64,000 nt of DNA from Nonomuraea polychroma (GTDB lineage: Bacteria; Actinomycetota; Actinomycetes; Streptosporangiales; Streptosporangiaceae), in assembly GCF_004011505.1 (NCBI RefSeq), contig NZ_SAUN01000001.1:10133501-10197500 (forward strand). Direction: 5' to 3'. Under the pieces are notes generated by a model. The model ran no database searches. It was not told where the DNA came from and saw only the letters and a list, made by a program, of their open reading frames with translations. The translations under genes and the position numbers were made by a program. Positions 16,601 to 24,823 of the stretch are shown here, piece by piece; positions within the stretch are counted from its first letter, which is position 1; every line of letters begins with the position of its first letter.

Positions 16601-17065
16601 CTATCGAGCGGCCGCGTTCGGCGGCCGGGACCCGAGATGGCGGGAGATCTCCGCCTCCCACGACCGCAGGAAGTCCGGATAGCCCACGGCGAACTCGCGC
16701 AGCGGCCCTTCGCCCTCCGGCGTGAGCGCGGTCAGCTCGTAGGTCACCCGCACCGTGCTGCCGCCCTGCCCGTCACCGCTCACCTCGACGGTGACGATCC
16801 CGGCCCGGGAGCCGGGCGTCACCCTCGCGTACGAGACCCGTCGGCCCGGCTCCCGCCCGACCACCACCCAAATGGTCCGCTCGCCGTGCGAATCGGTCTC
16901 GAAGGCCGTGCCGGGGGCGGAGTCGTCGCCCGTCCCCACCGGGAAACGAGGCCGCCACCCTGCCACCCACCGCTCCTCACCGCGTGGCGTGAACAGCCCA
17001 AACGTCTCGTCGGGCGGCAGCGCGACCGGCAGTTGCCCGACGAGCGTGTGCTGCGCGCCGCTCAT
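16601..17065 (-). CDS. SRPBCC family protein (START-like pocket domain)
   Basis: Protein of 154 residues with the polyketide-cyclase/AHSA1-like fold: an opening strand HTLVGQLPVALPPDETFGLF, a TIWVVVGREPGRRVSYARVT middle, STVRVTYELTAL and a long C-terminal helix (DFLRSWEAEISRHL). Such proteins bind hydrophobic ligands or act as cyclases or stress proteins; no catalytic residue can be assigned. Its ATG overlaps the stop of the upstream 80-residue gene by four bases (ATGA), so the two are translationally coupled and probably act together. Confidence 0.8.
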   Translation of the reverse strand: MSGAQHTLVGQLPVALPPDETFGLFTPRGEERWVAGWRPRFPVGTGDDSAPGTAFETDSHGERTIWVVVGREPGRRVSYARVTPGSRAGIVTVEVSGDGQGGSTVRVTYELTALTPEGEGPLREFAVGYPDFLRSWEAEISRHLGSRPPNAAAR

Positions 17066-17304
17066 CGCTCGGTCAGCCGGTGCGCGTCGGCGGACGTCAG
17101 GGTCAGGTCGTACACAACCTTGAGTTGCTCGATCTTGTCCAGGGTCGCGGGGGTGAACGGCGCTTTGCCGTCGAAGGCGTGCAGCGCGATGCCCTCCACC
17201 AGGTCGCCGAGCGAGATGTCGAGGTATTCGGCCAGTCCCTTGAGCACCTTGAGCACGTTCTTCTCGAGCCGCAGGCCTGTCTGCGTGCGCTCCACTGTTA
17301 CCAT
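17062..17304 (-). CDS. small conserved protein, probable DNA-binding partner of SRPBCC gene
   Basis: Protein of 80 residues: MVTVERTQTGLRLEKNVLKV then LKGLAEYLDISLGDLVEGIA. The amphipathic GLRLEKNVLKVLKGLAEYLDI pattern resembles a ribbon-helix-helix arrangement, followed by a C-terminal helix ending LTSADAHRL. It is coupled to the SRPBCC gene. A leaderless promoter ends exactly at its ATG, and the start codon sits in a 16-base palindrome, which suggests that this protein, if it binds DNA, may regulate itself. The family is recurrent in actinomycetes but unnamed. Confidence 0.7.
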   Translation of the reverse strand: MVTVERTQTGLRLEKNVLKVLKGLAEYLDISLGDLVEGIALHAFDGKAPFTPATLDKIEQLKVVYDLTLTSADAHRLTER

Positions 17305-17339
17305 GGTAACAATATAACAGAGCCGGCGGTGCAGACCAA
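17296..17339 (-). promoter_or_regulatory. leaderless promoter with palindrome over the start codon
   Basis: On the minus strand, TTGGTC (17334-17339), a 17-base spacer and TATATT (17311-17316) form a good promoter. Six bases after the -10 comes the ATG at 17304-17302, so the mRNA should be leaderless. TGTTACCATGGTAACA (17296-17311) is a perfect 16-base palindrome centred on that ATG and touching the -10, an ideal repressor site. Confidence 0.7.
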
Positions 17340-17460
17340 GGGCAATCCCGCCGACTTGATCAATGTGGCGTTGGAAGAGCTGGTGCGTGCCCGCTCTGAG
17401 CTACCGGGCTACACCACCCTGGATGCGATGGCGCCATCCATCCGGAGCGAGGGGGTCGGT
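17326..17460 (+). pseudogene. Tn3-family transposase (DUF4158 region) remnant
   Basis: A plus-strand frame encodes NPADLINVALEELVRARSEL, then PGYTTLDAMAPSIRSE. This is the conserved N-terminal segment of Tn3-like transposases (NPADLINVALEELV...ELP-x-x-TLD-x-MA). No start, no DDE domain and no 38-base terminal repeats are present, so only a scrap of the element survives between two gene starts. Confidence 0.7.
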
Positions 17461-17496
17461 CGCGACATATCGCGATTGCGCATACCATGTCCAACC

Positions 17497-17586
17497 GTGA
17501 CCGACGATCCCGCCCGGCGGGCCTCGGACGCCGACCGCGACCGCGTCGCAGCGGCGCTGGCGAGGCACTCGCCACAGGAAGACGCA
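17497..17586 (+). pseudogene. DUF1707 domain N-terminal fragment
   Basis: From the GTG at 17497 the frame reads VTDDPARRASDADRDRVAAA then LARH. This is the first helix of the DUF1707 domain found at the N-terminus of many actinomycete membrane proteins (RASDADRE-x-VA-x-x-L). The rest of the domain (GRL-x-x-x-EF-x-ER) is lost. It lies just ahead of the SARP gene and is out of any functional context. Confidence 0.55.
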
Positions 17587-17655
17587 CCAGCTCCGACGAA
17601 GGCCGGCGGTGTGCGTGCAGTGGCGGTTGGTCGGTCGTTGCCGCGGTTCGGCACA

Positions 17656-20600
17656 ATGACCGATGTGCGAGTTGGATTGCTCGGACCGTTCGAGGTCCGG
17701 AACCGCGATGGGGCCGTGGTGGAGGTTCCTGGGGTTCGGTTGCGCGCACTGCTCGCCGCACTCGCCCTCGAACCTGGCCGGATCGTCACGCGTTCGAGGC
17801 TGGTGGACTGGATTTGGGGGCAACGGCCGCCCGCGGACGAAGTGAATGCCTTGCAGGCGTTGGTGTCCAGGCTGCGCAGGGTGTTGCCGGACGGTGTGAT
17901 CGAGGCGAATTCCGGCGGGTACCGGCTGGCCGTGGCTCCTGATGCCGTGGATGTGTGCCGGTTCGAGCACCTGGTCGGTCAGGCCCGTGCCGCCGAGCCT
18001 GCGGCGCGGGCGGATCTGCTGCACACGGCCTTGGCATTGTGGCGCGGTAAGGCCATGGCGGACATCGCACTGCAAGACAGCGATGCGTTCGACGCCGCGG
18101 TCGCGCGGCTGGACGAACTCCACGTTGCCGCACTCGGGGATCGGGTGGATGCGGATATTCGCCTCGGCCGTGGCTCGGAGTTGGTCTCCGAGCTGACCGA
18201 GCTGGTCGCCACGCACCCGCTGCGGGAGGGGTTCGTGGCGGCGTTGATGCGAGCGCTCGCCGAGGCGGGGCGTGGGAACGAGGCGTTGACCGTGTACCAG
18301 CGGACGCGCGAGCGGCTCGCTGAGGAGTTGGGCGCCGATCCGTCGGCCGAGCTCTCCGCGCTGCACACCGCGTTGCTGCGGGGAGAGCTGGGCGAGCGTG
18401 CGGATATCCACAGGACGAACCTGCGCGCCGAGCTGACGAGCTTCGTCGGCAAGGACGCTGACGTCGGCGCGGTAGCCGGTCTGGCCATCAACTACCGGCT
18501 AGTCACCTTGACGGGGCCGGGTGGCTCCGGCAAGACCAGGCTGGCCACGGAGACCGCGCGGGCGATGCTCGCCGAGGTGCCGGATGGGGCGTGGCTGGTC
18601 GAATTGGCCTCGGTGCAGGCAGGTGGTGACCTGGCGCAGGCCGCCCTCACCGCGATCGGCCTGCGTGACCAGCCATTGCTCGGTGATGCGCGGGATGGGG
18701 AACCGATGGATCGGCTCATCGCCGCGCTCCGGGAGCGCGCGATCTTGCTGATCCTGGACAACTGCGAGCACGTGATCGAGGCGGCCGCGGCTTTCGCGGA
18801 TCGGCTTCTGGGAGAGTGCCGCAGGCTGCGGATTCTGGCCACGAGCAGGGAACCGCTCGGTATCACCGGGGAGGTGCTGTGGCAGGTCGAGCCACTCACG
18901 CTGCCCGCGAAGGGAGCGGCCCCCGCCGCGGTCGAGTCCTCAGCCGCGGTGCGGCTGCTGCGCGAGCGCGCAGAATTGGTGCGCAAGGACATCGGCTCCG
19001 ACGCGCACACCTTGGCGGCCATGGCGCGGATCTGCCGGGCGCTGGACGGGATGCCGCTGGCGATCGAACTGGCCGCGGCACGGCTGCGCACCATGTCCAT
19101 CGATCAGCTGGCGCGTGGGCTCGATGACCGATTCCGTCTGTTGACCGGCGGCAGCCGTACGGTGCTTCCCCGGCACAAGACGCTGCGCGCGGTCGTGGAC
19201 TGGAGCTGGGATCTGTTGACCGAGGCCGAACGCGGTGTGCTGCGGCGGCTCTCGGTGTTCTCCGGCGGGGCGAGCCTGGAAGCGGCCGAACGGGTGTGCG
19301 GGGACGAGGCATTCACCGGGGAGCAGATACTCGACCTGCTGACCGCGTTGATCGAGAAGTCGCTGCTGCTCGTCGACGGTGAGGGCATGCCGCGCTACCG
19401 GATGCTCAACACCATCAGGGAGTACGCGGCGCACCGGCTCGCCGAAGCCGGGGAAACCGAGCGGGCGCGCCGGGCGCACCTTGCCTACTTCACCGAGCTG
19501 GCCGAGACGGCCGAGCCGCACCTGCGCCGGGCCGAGCAGTTGGAATGGCTGTCCACACTCGAGGCCGAGCACGACAACATCGGTGCGGCCCTGCGCGGGG
19601 CGATCGCCGAGGGATGGGCCCAGGAGGCGATGCGGCTGGTCGCAGCTGCGGGCTGGTACTACTTCCTCAGTGGGCACAGGACCGAGGGCACCGAGTTGAG
19701 CATCGCGGCGGCCTCGCTGCCCGGTGAGGTGTCCGATGAGGTGCGGGCGCTGGCGTGCATGACCGTGACAGTGTTCCTGTCCTCCGGGCCCGGCGGCGAT
19801 CAGTATCAGGCGCGGGAGTGGATCCAGGAGGCGCACCGGTTCACCCAGCGCAGCGGGTCTCGCCAGCCGATACTCGGGTTCGTGGCGCCGCTGGAGCGGA
19901 TGCTGCGGGAGCCGACGGAGTTCCTGCCCGCGTTCGAGCCGCTCATCGCCGACGATGTTCCATGGGTACGCGCGCAGGCCAGGCTCGCCCGTGGCCGATT
20001 GCGGCTCACGCTCGGCGGCGACGAGACTGACGTGGACATCGACGCCGAGATCGCCCTTGCCGAGTACCGCACGCTGGGTGACCGGTGGGGGATCTCGTTG
20101 GCGCTGGCCTTCCTGGCCGATCGGCTTGCCATGCGCGGCGAGTTCGCACGCGCGTGTGAGCACTACGAAGAAGCGGTCACGGCGCTGACCGAGGTAGGCG
20201 CGACCGAGGACGTGGTCGGCCTCCGGACGCGGCAGGCTCTGCTGTACTGGCTGCTCGGAGATGAGCGATCAAGCACGGCCGCCATGGCCGAAGCGCAGCG
20301 GCACGCGGGCGGGATCACCTCGCCGGACGCGCTTGCCGAGCTGGCGCTTTCCAAGGCGCAGCTGGCGCGCCGGCGCGGCGAGCCGGACAAGGCACACGAG
20401 CACCTGGCCGCGGCGCGCGCGCTGCTGGACAACGCGAAAATGGGCGACGTCATCCGCGCCAAGACCATGGACCTGTACGGCTACCTCACCGAGGATCTCG
20501 AGAAGGCTCGCGCGTACCGGACCGAGGCGTTCCGCGCGGCTGTGGAGCACACGTATCCACCGCTGGTCGCCGACGTGTTGATCGGGATCGCGGATCTCGC

Positions 20601-20808
20601 ACTGCGCCAGGGACAGTACGAGCAGGCCGTGCGATTGCTCGCGGCGAGCGACGGCGTGCGCGGCACGCCGGATCGTTCGCAACCGGACGTTGCCAGGATC
20701 GCCGCGGAGACGCGGAATCGCCTCGGCGAAACTGCGTTCGCCGAGGCGAGCCGCGACGGCCAGCGACGGGACTGGCGTGAGCTGGCCGAGATCGCGCTCG
20801 CTTCGTGA
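17656..20808 (+). CDS. AfsR/SARP-type regulator with BTAD and NB-ARC ATPase (large form)
   Basis: Large transcriptional activator of 1050 residues. Order: OmpR-like winged helix (about 1-95, VGLLGPFEVRN...VVEVPGVRLRALL), BTAD helical domain (about 98-245, ending QRTRERLAEELGADPSAEL), NB-ARC/AAA ATPase with Walker A GPGGSGKT at 287-294 and Walker B ILLILDNCEH, then a C-terminal TPR-like superhelix with repeated WAQE/ALA helices. This layout is that of large SARPs that activate secondary-metabolite genes in response to nucleotide or protein signals. ATG at 17656 starts the domain exactly; the open frame upstream is transposon and DUF1707 debris. No biosynthetic cluster is adjacent, so its target is remote or lost. 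Confidence 0.92.
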   Translation: MTDVRVGLLGPFEVRNRDGAVVEVPGVRLRALLAALALEPGRIVTRSRLVDWIWGQRPPADEVNALQALVSRLRRVLPDGVIEANSGGYRLAVAPDAVDVCRFEHLVGQARAAEPAARADLLHTALALWRGKAMADIALQDSDAFDAAVARLDELHVAALGDRVDADIRLGRGSELVSELTELVATHPLREGFVAALMRALAEAGRGNEALTVYQRTRERLAEELGADPSAELSALHTALLRGELGERADIHRTNLRAELTSFVGKDADVGAVAGLAINYRLVTLTGPGGSGKTRLATETARAMLAEVPDGAWLVELASVQAGGDLAQAALTAIGLRDQPLLGDARDGEPMDRLIAALRERAILLILDNCEHVIEAAAAFADRLLGECRRLRILATSREPLGITGEVLWQVEPLTLPAKGAAPAAVESSAAVRLLRERAELVRKDIGSDAHTLAAMARICRALDGMPLAIELAAARLRTMSIDQLARGLDDRFRLLTGGSRTVLPRHKTLRAVVDWSWDLLTEAERGVLRRLSVFSGGASLEAAERVCGDEAFTGEQILDLLTALIEKSLLLVDGEGMPRYRMLNTIREYAAHRLAEAGETERARRAHLAYFTELAETAEPHLRRAEQLEWLSTLEAEHDNIGAALRGAIAEGWAQEAMRLVAAAGWYYFLSGHRTEGTELSIAAASLPGEVSDEVRALACMTVTVFLSSGPGGDQYQAREWIQEAHRFTQRSGSRQPILGFVAPLERMLREPTEFLPAFEPLIADDVPWVRAQARLARGRLRLTLGGDETDVDIDAEIALAEYRTLGDRWGISLALAFLADRLAMRGEFARACEHYEEAVTALTEVGATEDVVGLRTRQALLYWLLGDERSSTAAMAEAQRHAGGITSPDALAELALSKAQLARRRGEPDKAHEHLAAARALLDNAKMGDVIRAKTMDLYGYLTEDLEKARAYRTEAFRAAVEHTYPPLVADVLIGIADLALRQGQYEQAVRLLAASDGVRGTPDRSQPDVARIAAETRNRLGETAFAEASRDGQRRDWRELAEIALAS

Positions 20809-20812
20809 ACGT

Positions 20813-20900
20813 CGCACGAGCCCACAGGTAGCCGATCAGCGCCAGCCCGGCACACCAGGCGATCGCGTCCGCGGCGCCGTGCCCGGCTGGAATCCGGCAC
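20813..20900 (-). pseudogene. possible ABC-2 permease C-terminal scrap
   Basis: The minus strand between the convergent SARP and CPBP genes reads ADAIAWCAGLALIGYLWARA then TFTKRA. This matches the final helix and basic tail of ABC-2 drug-export permeases, like the one that ends at 137. There is no upstream part in frame. Short length makes this tentative. Confidence 0.35.
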
Positions 20901-20913
20901 TGGCCGAGGACCT

Positions 20914-21639
20914 TCACGAGGATGACAAGGAGCCGGCATATCGGGCCAGGGACCGCGATCGCACCATCCTCTCCACGAGCACGATGCCGACCGTGAACGG
21001 CACCACCCCGAAGACGACCATGGTCAGCGGATGCCCGGCGAACACCTGCGTGACCGTCTGAAAGGCCAGGTGGAATCCCATGCACGCCCACACGCTGCCG
21101 GTGAGCATGCGCACGTAGCCGAGGCCGACCGCCACCCCCAGCAGCTGCGGCACGGTCTCCCAGCCTGACAGAGCCATGCCGAACGCCGTGTAGACCGCCG
21201 CCTGACCGAGGATGATCGTCCATCCCCGTACCCGGTCGGCGAGCACGGCGATGACGTAGCCGCGGAAGACGAGCTCCTCGGCGAGGACGTTCAGCAGGGA
21301 CACCGGCACCAGAAGCAGAGCGCCGGCCGTCGCCACGGCGATCGGCCGGATCCCGAGAGCAGCCGCGACGGCGAGCGCGGCACCGGCCGGCAGCACCCAG
21401 GCCAGGAGCCCCGCCACGGCCATCGGCCACCCGGCACGCGGCGACGGCAGCCCCAGTTCGCGCAGCCCACGCCCGTCCGCCTTGCGTGCCAGGACAGCGA
21501 TGGTCAGCGCGATCAGGACGGCCACGCCGAGCGCCACCGCCGCCGGCGGTGTGCCCAACTCGGCGACGGCGGCCCGGCCAAGCAGAAGGACGATCGCGTA
21601 AGCGGCGAGTGCGGTGGCGATCCGCCATGCGGCCGTCAC
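20914..21639 (-). CDS. CPBP family intramembrane glutamic endopeptidase
   Basis: Membrane protein of 241 residues with about seven hydrophobic helices. CPBP (Rce1-like) motif 1 is EELVFRGY and motif 3 is FHLAFQ, where the usual HxxxN/B ending is Gln-like. The middle FG segment of motif 2 is in AAVYTAFGM. Such proteases process prenylated or membrane peptides, and some confer bacteriocin immunity. GTG at 21639 overlaps the stop of the upstream gene (GTGA) and follows GGGGAGGGA, so it is the start; it is the third gene of a TetR / TIM-barrel / CPBP operon. Confidence 0.85.
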   Translation of the reverse strand: MTAAWRIATALAAYAIVLLLGRAAVAELGTPPAAVALGVAVLIALTIAVLARKADGRGLRELGLPSPRAGWPMAVAGLLAWVLPAGAALAVAAALGIRPIAVATAGALLLVPVSLLNVLAEELVFRGYVIAVLADRVRGWTIILGQAAVYTAFGMALSGWETVPQLLGVAVGLGYVRMLTGSVWACMGFHLAFQTVTQVFAGHPLTMVVFGVVPFTVGIVLVERMVRSRSLARYAGSLSSS

Positions 21640-22637
21640 GTTCCCTCCCCATAGCGCTCGGCGACCGTGTGGAAGGCCAGCTTCGGTGTCCACTGCTCGG
21701 GGCCGTCGCCCGGCTCGACGGCGACGATCCCGTAGCTGGCGAGGTCCAGATCCCGCCCCGGCTCATGCGACCGGGTGAGCACGGGCTCGCTGAACCCCCA
21801 CACGAACACCCCGGCCACGCCGGCCTCCGCGAACACGTCCAACAGCTCGGCCAGGTAACGCGCCTGCACCGACTCGTCGCGTACCAGCCGCGGGGGCACG
21901 CGCCACTCGCCGCCGCGTTGCCGCAGCACCCCGAACGCCTGCGAGGCGTTCTCCGCCGCCCCCGCATAGGCGCAGCAGCCGAACTCGAACGCCACGACCG
22001 GCTTTCCCCGCCGCACGTGCGCCCGGACGTCGTCGGCGAACCGCCAGGCGTTGCCCGCCGTTCGGTAGAGATCCAGTCCAACCATGTCGAACATCGACCA
22101 GTCGACCCGCTCCCACTCTCCGGCCCCGTAACTGAGCGGCCCGGCGAATCGCCCTCGCGCCACCCGGGCCAGCTCGCCGAGTAACCGCCGTAACCGCAGG
22201 TTGGCCAGCGGCAGGAGCGGCGCCAGCCACGGCAGCAGCATGCCGCGGACAGCGAAGCTCGGGCCCGGCATGAGCCCCCGCGCTGACAGCGTCAGCTCGC
22301 AGCCGACGTTCAGCGCGACTCGCCCGTACGCCGAGCGAAGCTCCTCGGCACGCCCGGCCACCTCCGCGAGGTTGGCCACGACCGTCTGGGGTCGCGCCTC
22401 GAACAGCCGGGGCTGCAACCACACCTCCAGCCCGACCTCGCGGGCCATCGCACCCGCCTCGATCAGCCGCTCCGTTTCTGTAGCCGTGATCAGCACGGAG
22501 TTCGCGTGCAGGTCCTCGTGGATGGCGCGTAGATCTCGCCGCACGTCGTCCGGTCGCCAGACGGGACGGGACGGGAAGTCCGGCGCGTAGTCGACACCGG
22601 CGTCGTATCCGATCCCCCGCCAGGTGAACTCAGCCAT
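21636..22637 (-). CDS. TIM-barrel glycoside hydrolase-like protein
   Basis: Cytosolic protein of 333 residues, beginning FTWRGIGYDAGVDY and showing barrel-type segments: LHANSVLITA, VGLEVWLQPRLFEARP, YGRVALNVGCELT, DWSMFDMVGLDLYR, KPVVAFEFGCCAYAGA and GVAGVFVWGFSEP. The strand-end acids (NVGCELT and VAFEFG) are placed like the acid/base and nucleophile of clan GH-A enzymes, but no numbered GH family is assigned. Homologues are often unnamed or misnamed abortive-infection proteins, probably from their CPBP neighbour. It overlaps the TetR gene by 8 bases and the CPBP gene by 4, so all three should be made together. Confidence 0.7.
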   Translation of the reverse strand: MAEFTWRGIGYDAGVDYAPDFPSRPVWRPDDVRRDLRAIHEDLHANSVLITATETERLIEAGAMAREVGLEVWLQPRLFEARPQTVVANLAEVAGRAEELRSAYGRVALNVGCELTLSARGLMPGPSFAVRGMLLPWLAPLLPLANLRLRRLLGELARVARGRFAGPLSYGAGEWERVDWSMFDMVGLDLYRTAGNAWRFADDVRAHVRRGKPVVAFEFGCCAYAGAAENASQAFGVLRQRGGEWRVPPRLVRDESVQARYLAELLDVFAEAGVAGVFVWGFSEPVLTRSHEPGRDLDLASYGIVAVEPGDGPEQWTPKLAFHTVAERYGEGT

Positions 22638-23256
22638 CGGGCGCCTCCGCCCCCAGCGCGCGCAGCATCATCCGGACGACTTCTCTCTCGTAGGCGACCA
22701 GGTCGGTCGCGGGATGGCTCTGGGAGCGGGTGAGTGCGCCGTCGATCGCATGCGTCACGGTGATCGCCGCGATCCGCGCGTCCACGGCCGCGAACTCGCC
22801 CGCGCGACATCCCTGCTCGATGATCGACTCAAGGAGCGCGGTGTCGTCGTCGCCGCTCTTCAGGTAGAGCGGCACACCCTGCTCGTCCCGGTGGGAGACG
22901 AGGATCTCGGTGGCGGCCCGCATGGGGTCGCGGTTCGCGCGCATGTACGCGAACTCGGCACGGATGTAGGCGGCCAGCTTGCCCGCCCCGGTGCTCTCGG
23001 CCTCGACGGCGTCGACGACGCGCTGCCCGGCGTCCTCGAAGACGTGCGCGACGACCTGCTCCAGAAGCTCCTCCTTGCCGTCGAAGTGGTACGACAGGAC
23101 GCTCTTGGACGTCTTGGCCCGGCGGGCGATCTCGGCGAGCGACGCTCGCGCGTATCCGAGCTCGTTGACGGTCCGGATGGCGGCCTCGATGATCTGCGCT
23201 CTCCGCGCCGCCTCAGTGAACGAACCGCTCCGCGGCTTCTTGTTTTCCGACCGCAT
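22630..23256 (-). CDS. TetR family transcriptional regulator
   Basis: TetR repressor of 208 residues: basic N-terminal arm, helix-turn-helix (ASLAEIARRAKTSKSVLSYH then FDGKEELLEQV), and a ligand domain with YMRANRDPMRAATEI. It is the first gene of a tightly overlapping operon with the TIM-barrel protein and CPBP protease. Two closely spaced palindromes sit directly upstream of its start, so it very likely represses its own operon. ATG at 23256 with GGATGGGG upstream. Confidence 0.92.
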   Translation of the reverse strand: MRSENKKPRSGSFTEAARRAQIIEAAIRTVNELGYARASLAEIARRAKTSKSVLSYHFDGKEELLEQVVAHVFEDAGQRVVDAVEAESTGAGKLAAYIRAEFAYMRANRDPMRAATEILVSHRDEQGVPLYLKSGDDDTALLESIIEQGCRAGEFAAVDARIAAITVTHAIDGALTRSQSHPATDLVAYEREVVRMMLRALGAEAPDG

Positions 23257-23267
23257 GACCCCATCCT

Positions 23268-23301
23268 AGGCCGATCGGCCTGATTTCAGGTCGTTCGGCC
23301 T
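23268..23301 (-). promoter_or_regulatory. tandem palindromic operators of TetR operon
   Basis: AGGCCGATCGGCCT (23268-23281) is a perfect 14-base palindrome. AGGTCGTTCGGCCT (23288-23301) is a near-copy with the same arms. Their centres are 20 bases apart, two helical turns, which suits cooperative binding of two TetR dimers. They lie 11-45 bases upstream of the TetR start codon. Confidence 0.85.
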
Positions 23302-23681
23302 AGAATTTTCAGACTACGACGCCCGGGTCATCCGTCGCCCTTCCTGCAGACCAACGCGATCGTGGGAGGCGTCTTTCGACGTGCGCTTGAAGGCAGGCCG
23401 CACTGAACGGCCGCCTCCTGTTCGCACGACCCGGGCGAAGGCCTGTCAAAACGCGGTCGCATGGCTACCGGAAGGTCGGCCGGCCGCCATTCGAGCATCC
23501 CGTCGGCCAGGCGCGCGGCCCACTGGCAGCGCACGGCCAGGGCACGCGGCAGCACCGCAGCACGCCGCCGCGTGTGGAAGGCTGGCCACCAGTGCTCAGC
23601 CGGGACGGCCGCCCCGCACGGGCGACCGGCCTGCTCATCGACCGCATTGACCACGGTCTGGATCCCGGCACGCGTCGCCGG
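23302..23681. other. 380-base stretch without supported gene
   Basis: Both strands carry open frames, but they are low-complexity (Arg/Pro/Ala) and lack ribosome sites. A minus-strand stretch (RCQWAARLADGMLEWRPADL) looks protein-like and could be a relic. No RNA gene or terminator was recognised. Confidence 0.35.
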
Positions 23682-24722
23682 TCAGCCGCGGGTGTCGAGC
23701 GGGACGTGCAGCGAGAGGTGCGAGGACAGGGCGCGGAGGAAGTCCGGGGCGTCGAAGACCGCGCCCGCGGAGGCGACGCCGGTGGTCCTGGTCCGGCCGG
23801 TGAGGATGCGGTCGACAGCCTCCACCGCGAGCGGCGCGCTGATGGCGTAGATGTCCTGACCGGTGGCGACCACGCGACGTTCCGTGCCGCCGGAGCGGAC
23901 GAGAACGTCCACGACGAAGGTCTGCGCGGAGCGGCCGCGCTCGTCGACGGCGGTCGGTGCCGAGGTGGCCGCGGACAGGTCCGCGGCCGCCTTGGCGGTC
24001 ATGTAGGTGCGCACCTCTGGGATGGCCAGGTGGCTGGGGACGGTGACGACATCGGCCATGGTGAACTCTCCGATGACGCTCTGAGGGCCGAGCGGAGCCG
24101 GGAAGGACCACTCCAGGGCCGGCAGAGCGTCATCGTGGTACTCCAGCCGTCCACCGGTGTAGCGGACACGGCGGCCACTCCGTCGCTGCCCGGAGACCAC
24201 GCCCGCAGCGAGCGTTCCGGTGGTGGGGTGCCAACTGCTCAGGCCGTAGGCGATGTGCGCCTCGTCCGCCGCCGTCCAGTCGTCCATCGCGGTGGTGACC
24301 AAGAGGTCGCCGAGGCCGCCGAAGAAGGCCATCGCCGGGACCACCACGGTGCCCGCGGCGCGGGCGCGCTCCGCGAAGTGCGCGAACGTGTCAACGTTCG
24401 CCTCGATCTCGGCCGCCACGTCGACATACGGGATGCCGGCGCGCAGCGCCGCCTCGACCAGCGGGGCGGCGGTCGTGGCGAAGGGCCCGGCGCAGTTGAT
24501 CACGGCGGCCGCGCCGTTCAGCGCGCGGTCGAGCGAGGCCGGATCGTCGACCGACGCCTGCCGCGCCTCCAGCCCCGGTTGGGCCTGCGCCAGCGCCAGC
24601 AGCCTGTCCTGGTCGCGACCGAGGAGCAGCGGGACGTATCCGCGCTCGCGCAACTCCGCGACCACGAACCGCCCGGTGTGTCCGTAGGCGCCGAACACCG
24701 CAACGTTCCGACCCGATCCCAT
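23682..24722 (-). CDS. saccharopine dehydrogenase-like NAD(P)-binding protein
   Basis: Protein of 346 residues with an N-terminal Rossmann domain (VAVFGAYGHTGRFVVAELRE, a variant GxxGxxG) followed by VINCAGPFATTAAPLVEAAL and YVDVAAE, the pattern of saccharopine dehydrogenase-like NADP-binding proteins and related trans-acting enoyl reductases. The C-terminal domain is of unknown specificity. ATG at 24722 follows AGGAG at 7 bases. It is divergent from the GlxA-type regulator at 24824 with only 100 bases between, so that regulator probably controls it. Confidence 0.85.
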   Translation of the reverse strand: MGSGRNVAVFGAYGHTGRFVVAELRERGYVPLLLGRDQDRLLALAQAQPGLEARQASVDDPASLDRALNGAAAVINCAGPFATTAAPLVEAALRAGIPYVDVAAEIEANVDTFAHFAERARAAGTVVVPAMAFFGGLGDLLVTTAMDDWTAADEAHIAYGLSSWHPTTGTLAAGVVSGQRRSGRRVRYTGGRLEYHDDALPALEWSFPAPLGPQSVIGEFTMADVVTVPSHLAIPEVRTYMTAKAAADLSAATSAPTAVDERGRSAQTFVVDVLVRSGGTERRVVATGQDIYAISAPLAVEAVDRILTGRTRTTGVASAGAVFDAPDFLRALSSHLSLHVPLDTRG

Positions 24723-24823
24723 GCCTGCTCCTGCGTGTTCGAAGTGATCCACAGCGGCAATCCTGTCCCCGTCGGCCCATCGGTGCCAGTGTCCGGAACG
24801 ACATGACCCGTACAATTCCCGAC

